From positions 494 to 15,726 of the forward strand of contig DLND01000025.1 in assembly GCA_002476905.1 (NCBI GenBank): a DNA stretch of 15,233 nucleotides. Direction: 5' to 3'. This stretch comes from Flavobacteriales bacterium UBA7519. Lineage in GTDB: Bacteria > Bacteroidota > Bacteroidia > Flavobacteriales > Weeksellaceae. Every line of letters starts with the position of its first letter. The stretch's first letter is position 1. Below, in pieces: positions 13,867 to 15,233 of this stretch. The notes beneath the pieces are model-generated. The model did no database searches. It saw only the letters and a list, made by a program, of their open reading frames with translations, and was not told the origin of the DNA. Position numbers and translations under genes: made by a program.

Positions 13867-15233
13867 ATGATACCTGATAAGAACAATAATACAACGGCGA
13901 GCACTCCACAGTTAGAAAAAATAGGTTCCTTTAACTTGTTTGATATTGAGCATTTTGTAAGGAGAGTAATCCGTAACTGGTATTGGTTTGTGATATTAGG
14001 TTTCATTGGTTACTGTATTTCGTATGGTTACAGTAAGTATTATGCTCAGAGAGTTTACTCTTCCAATCTATCTCTAAGTATTTCCAATAACACGGCTAGT
14101 TATTTTACGCCTAATCAATCAATTAACTTTATCTGGGGACAAGGTGGGAATCAGGATGGTGTTTACCTGAAAAAAATATTATTATCCAGAAGTCATAATG
14201 AATATTTGGTAAAGAAACTTAATCTCATTACCAACTATACCACCAAAGGTCTTATAAAAACGACTTATCTGGACAGAGAAGACAGTCCTGTTTTTTTGGA
14301 GATTGACAAAAACCACCTGCAACAGGTTAATTATCCTATAACGATTATTCCAAGAAAAGGAAATCAGTATGAAGTCACGCTTCCAGAAGAAGGAGAATCA
14401 CCGAATCTTTATAATTACATTACAGAAAGTGTGGAGACAGTCGCTCCCTATTCAAGACCAGCTAATAAGATCCTTAAGCTGAATGAATGGTATGAGACTC
14501 CCAACCTAAAATTTAAGCTTATTCAAAATCCTACTCCAAGTAATCTTGGATTGAATAACATAATCATTACCTTAGTCCCTGTAAACCAAGCTGTAAATAG
14601 TATTACCAGTAGTCTTTTTGTCGAGTTCGATAAAGAATTGTCATCCATAATGGTAATTACCAAAACAGGTTATAACCTTAACAATACTGTCAGTTTTCTA
14701 AACAGCTCTGTAGATGAACTTATCAAAAAAAGATTAACGGACCAGAACACTGTAGATCAGAATACAGTAAAATATTTGAATGAGAATCTATTACTTATAA
14801 GAAAAAAATTAGATTCCAGTGCTAATGTTCTGAATAGGCTAAAAATCAATAATAGGCTTTTCGATATGGAGAATATAGACTCCAAGACGTTAGAAAAACT
14901 CACAACGCTGGAAAGCCAAAAGGCAGAACTTACCGCCAAAATTAAATCTTTAAATGACATCCGGAATTCTGTTAATACCAACAATATTGAAAAGATTATA
15001 AGCCTAAATGTTGCAGGAATAGAAGATGGCAGCTTCAACGCATCCGTATCTGAGTTAAAGCAACTTTATGCAAAAAGAAGAGAACTTGCCCAGATTTACA
15101 CACCCAACTCTGAGCCGATGCGAGAAATTAACAGACTTATAAACGAGGCAAAATACTCTTCACAGGGTGGGCTTAAAAAATATTTCCAAGGTTACTATGA
15201 CAGACTTTCGCAGCTGGATTCTCAGATTGGCAA
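13867..15233 (+). CDS. Wzc-type chain-length determinant / probable tyrosine autokinase, 3' end outside window
   Basis: An inner-membrane co-polymerase that works with the Wza-type channel to set polymer length and drive export. The frame is open from ATG 13867 to the window edge (455 codons). The first helix lies at about residues 38-55, after a basic DIEHFVRRVIRN segment as usual for the Wzz domain. A long periplasmic part follows. From about 280 onward the sequence is helical and coiled-coil-like, rich in Leu, Asn and charged residues, with YTPNSEPMREINRLI (about 417-431), a common feature just before the coiled-coil turn. The second helix and the Walker A/B kinase region would be beyond the edge, so kinase activity is presumed from the family, not seen. 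It starts 2 bp after the export gene's stop. Confidence 0.85.
   Translation, partial: MIPDKNNNTTASTPQLEKIGSFNLFDIEHFVRRVIRNWYWFVILGFIGYCISYGYSKYYAQRVYSSNLSLSISNNTASYFTPNQSINFIWGQGGNQDGVYLKKILLSRSHNEYLVKKLNLITNYTTKGLIKTTYLDREDSPVFLEIDKNHLQQVNYPITIIPRKGNQYEVTLPEEGESPNLYNYITESVETVAPYSRPANKILKLNEWYETPNLKFKLIQNPTPSNLGLNNIIITLVPVNQAVNSITSSLFVEFDKELSSIMVITKTGYNLNNTVSFLNSSVDELIKKRLTDQNTVDQNTVKYLNENLLLIRKKLDSSANVLNRLKINNRLFDMENIDSKTLEKLTTLESQKAELTAKIKSLNDIRNSVNTNNIEKIISLNVAGIEDGSFNASVSELKQLYAKRRELAQIYTPNSEPMREINRLINEAKYSSQGGLKKYFQGYYDRLSQLDSQIG

Noticed and set aside
1..15233. CRISPR arrays, tRNA or rRNA genes, riboswitches
   Set aside because: No regularly spaced repeats, cloverleaf-like or rRNA-like sequence was seen on reading either strand.

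Overview
The window looks like chromosomal DNA from a low-GC Bacteroidota bacterium, most likely a flavobacterium of the Chryseobacterium/Elizabethkingia kind. That placement is an inference. It rests on the AT-rich genes, on start regions preceded by TAnnTTTG (the Bacteroidota -7 box) rather than clear Shine-Dalgarno sites, and on the protein families present. No rRNA, tRNA or other taxon marker is in the window.

Left part (1-1116): the 3' portion of an IS91-family (HUH, two-tyrosine) transposase gene, cut by the window edge. After it come about 230 bp of noncoding DNA with several short hairpins, probably the right end of the insertion sequence.

Restriction-modification module (1117-4183, minus strand): a compact three-gene operon. 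It holds a small XRE-family regulator (controller-like), a D12-class adenine DNA methyltransferase and an AlwI/BstNBI-type restriction endonuclease. The first two genes overlap by 4 bp and the last two are 7 bp apart. Both outer edges carry an imperfect inverted copy of TTATAGGCnnCCCC, and the left copy ends 1 bp before the endonuclease stop codon, so the module looks like a discrete inserted cassette. A TAnnTTTG box, a spaced direct repeat and a small palindrome sit at the regulator's start and could form an autoregulatory operator.

Surface-polysaccharide locus (4403-15233, all plus strand, running off the right edge): two membrane genes (a GT-C-like protein and an O-acyltransferase), a 186-bp gap with a promoter-like box, then a tightly packed run. 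The run holds an EpsG/Wzy-like polymerase, a second GT-C-type membrane glycosyltransferase, an arginase-fold protein that has lost nearly all its metal ligands, a GT2 glycosyltransferase, a WecA/MraY-type sugar-1-phosphate transferase, a Wza-type outer-membrane export lipoprotein and the N-terminal half of a Wzc-type chain-length/tyrosine-kinase protein. Together these fit a Wzy-dependent pathway. The WecA-like enzyme would start the repeat unit on undecaprenyl phosphate, GT2 and GT-C enzymes would add sugars, the acyltransferase would decorate it, the EpsG-like protein would polymerise it, and Wza/Wzc would export it and set its length. A flippase and further glycosyltransferases are not in the window.

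The least expected items are the inverted-repeat-bounded restriction module beside the IS91 element, the catalytically dead-looking arginase homologue inside a glycan operon, and a Gly/Ser/Gln tandem-repeat insertion within the export domain of the Wza-like protein.
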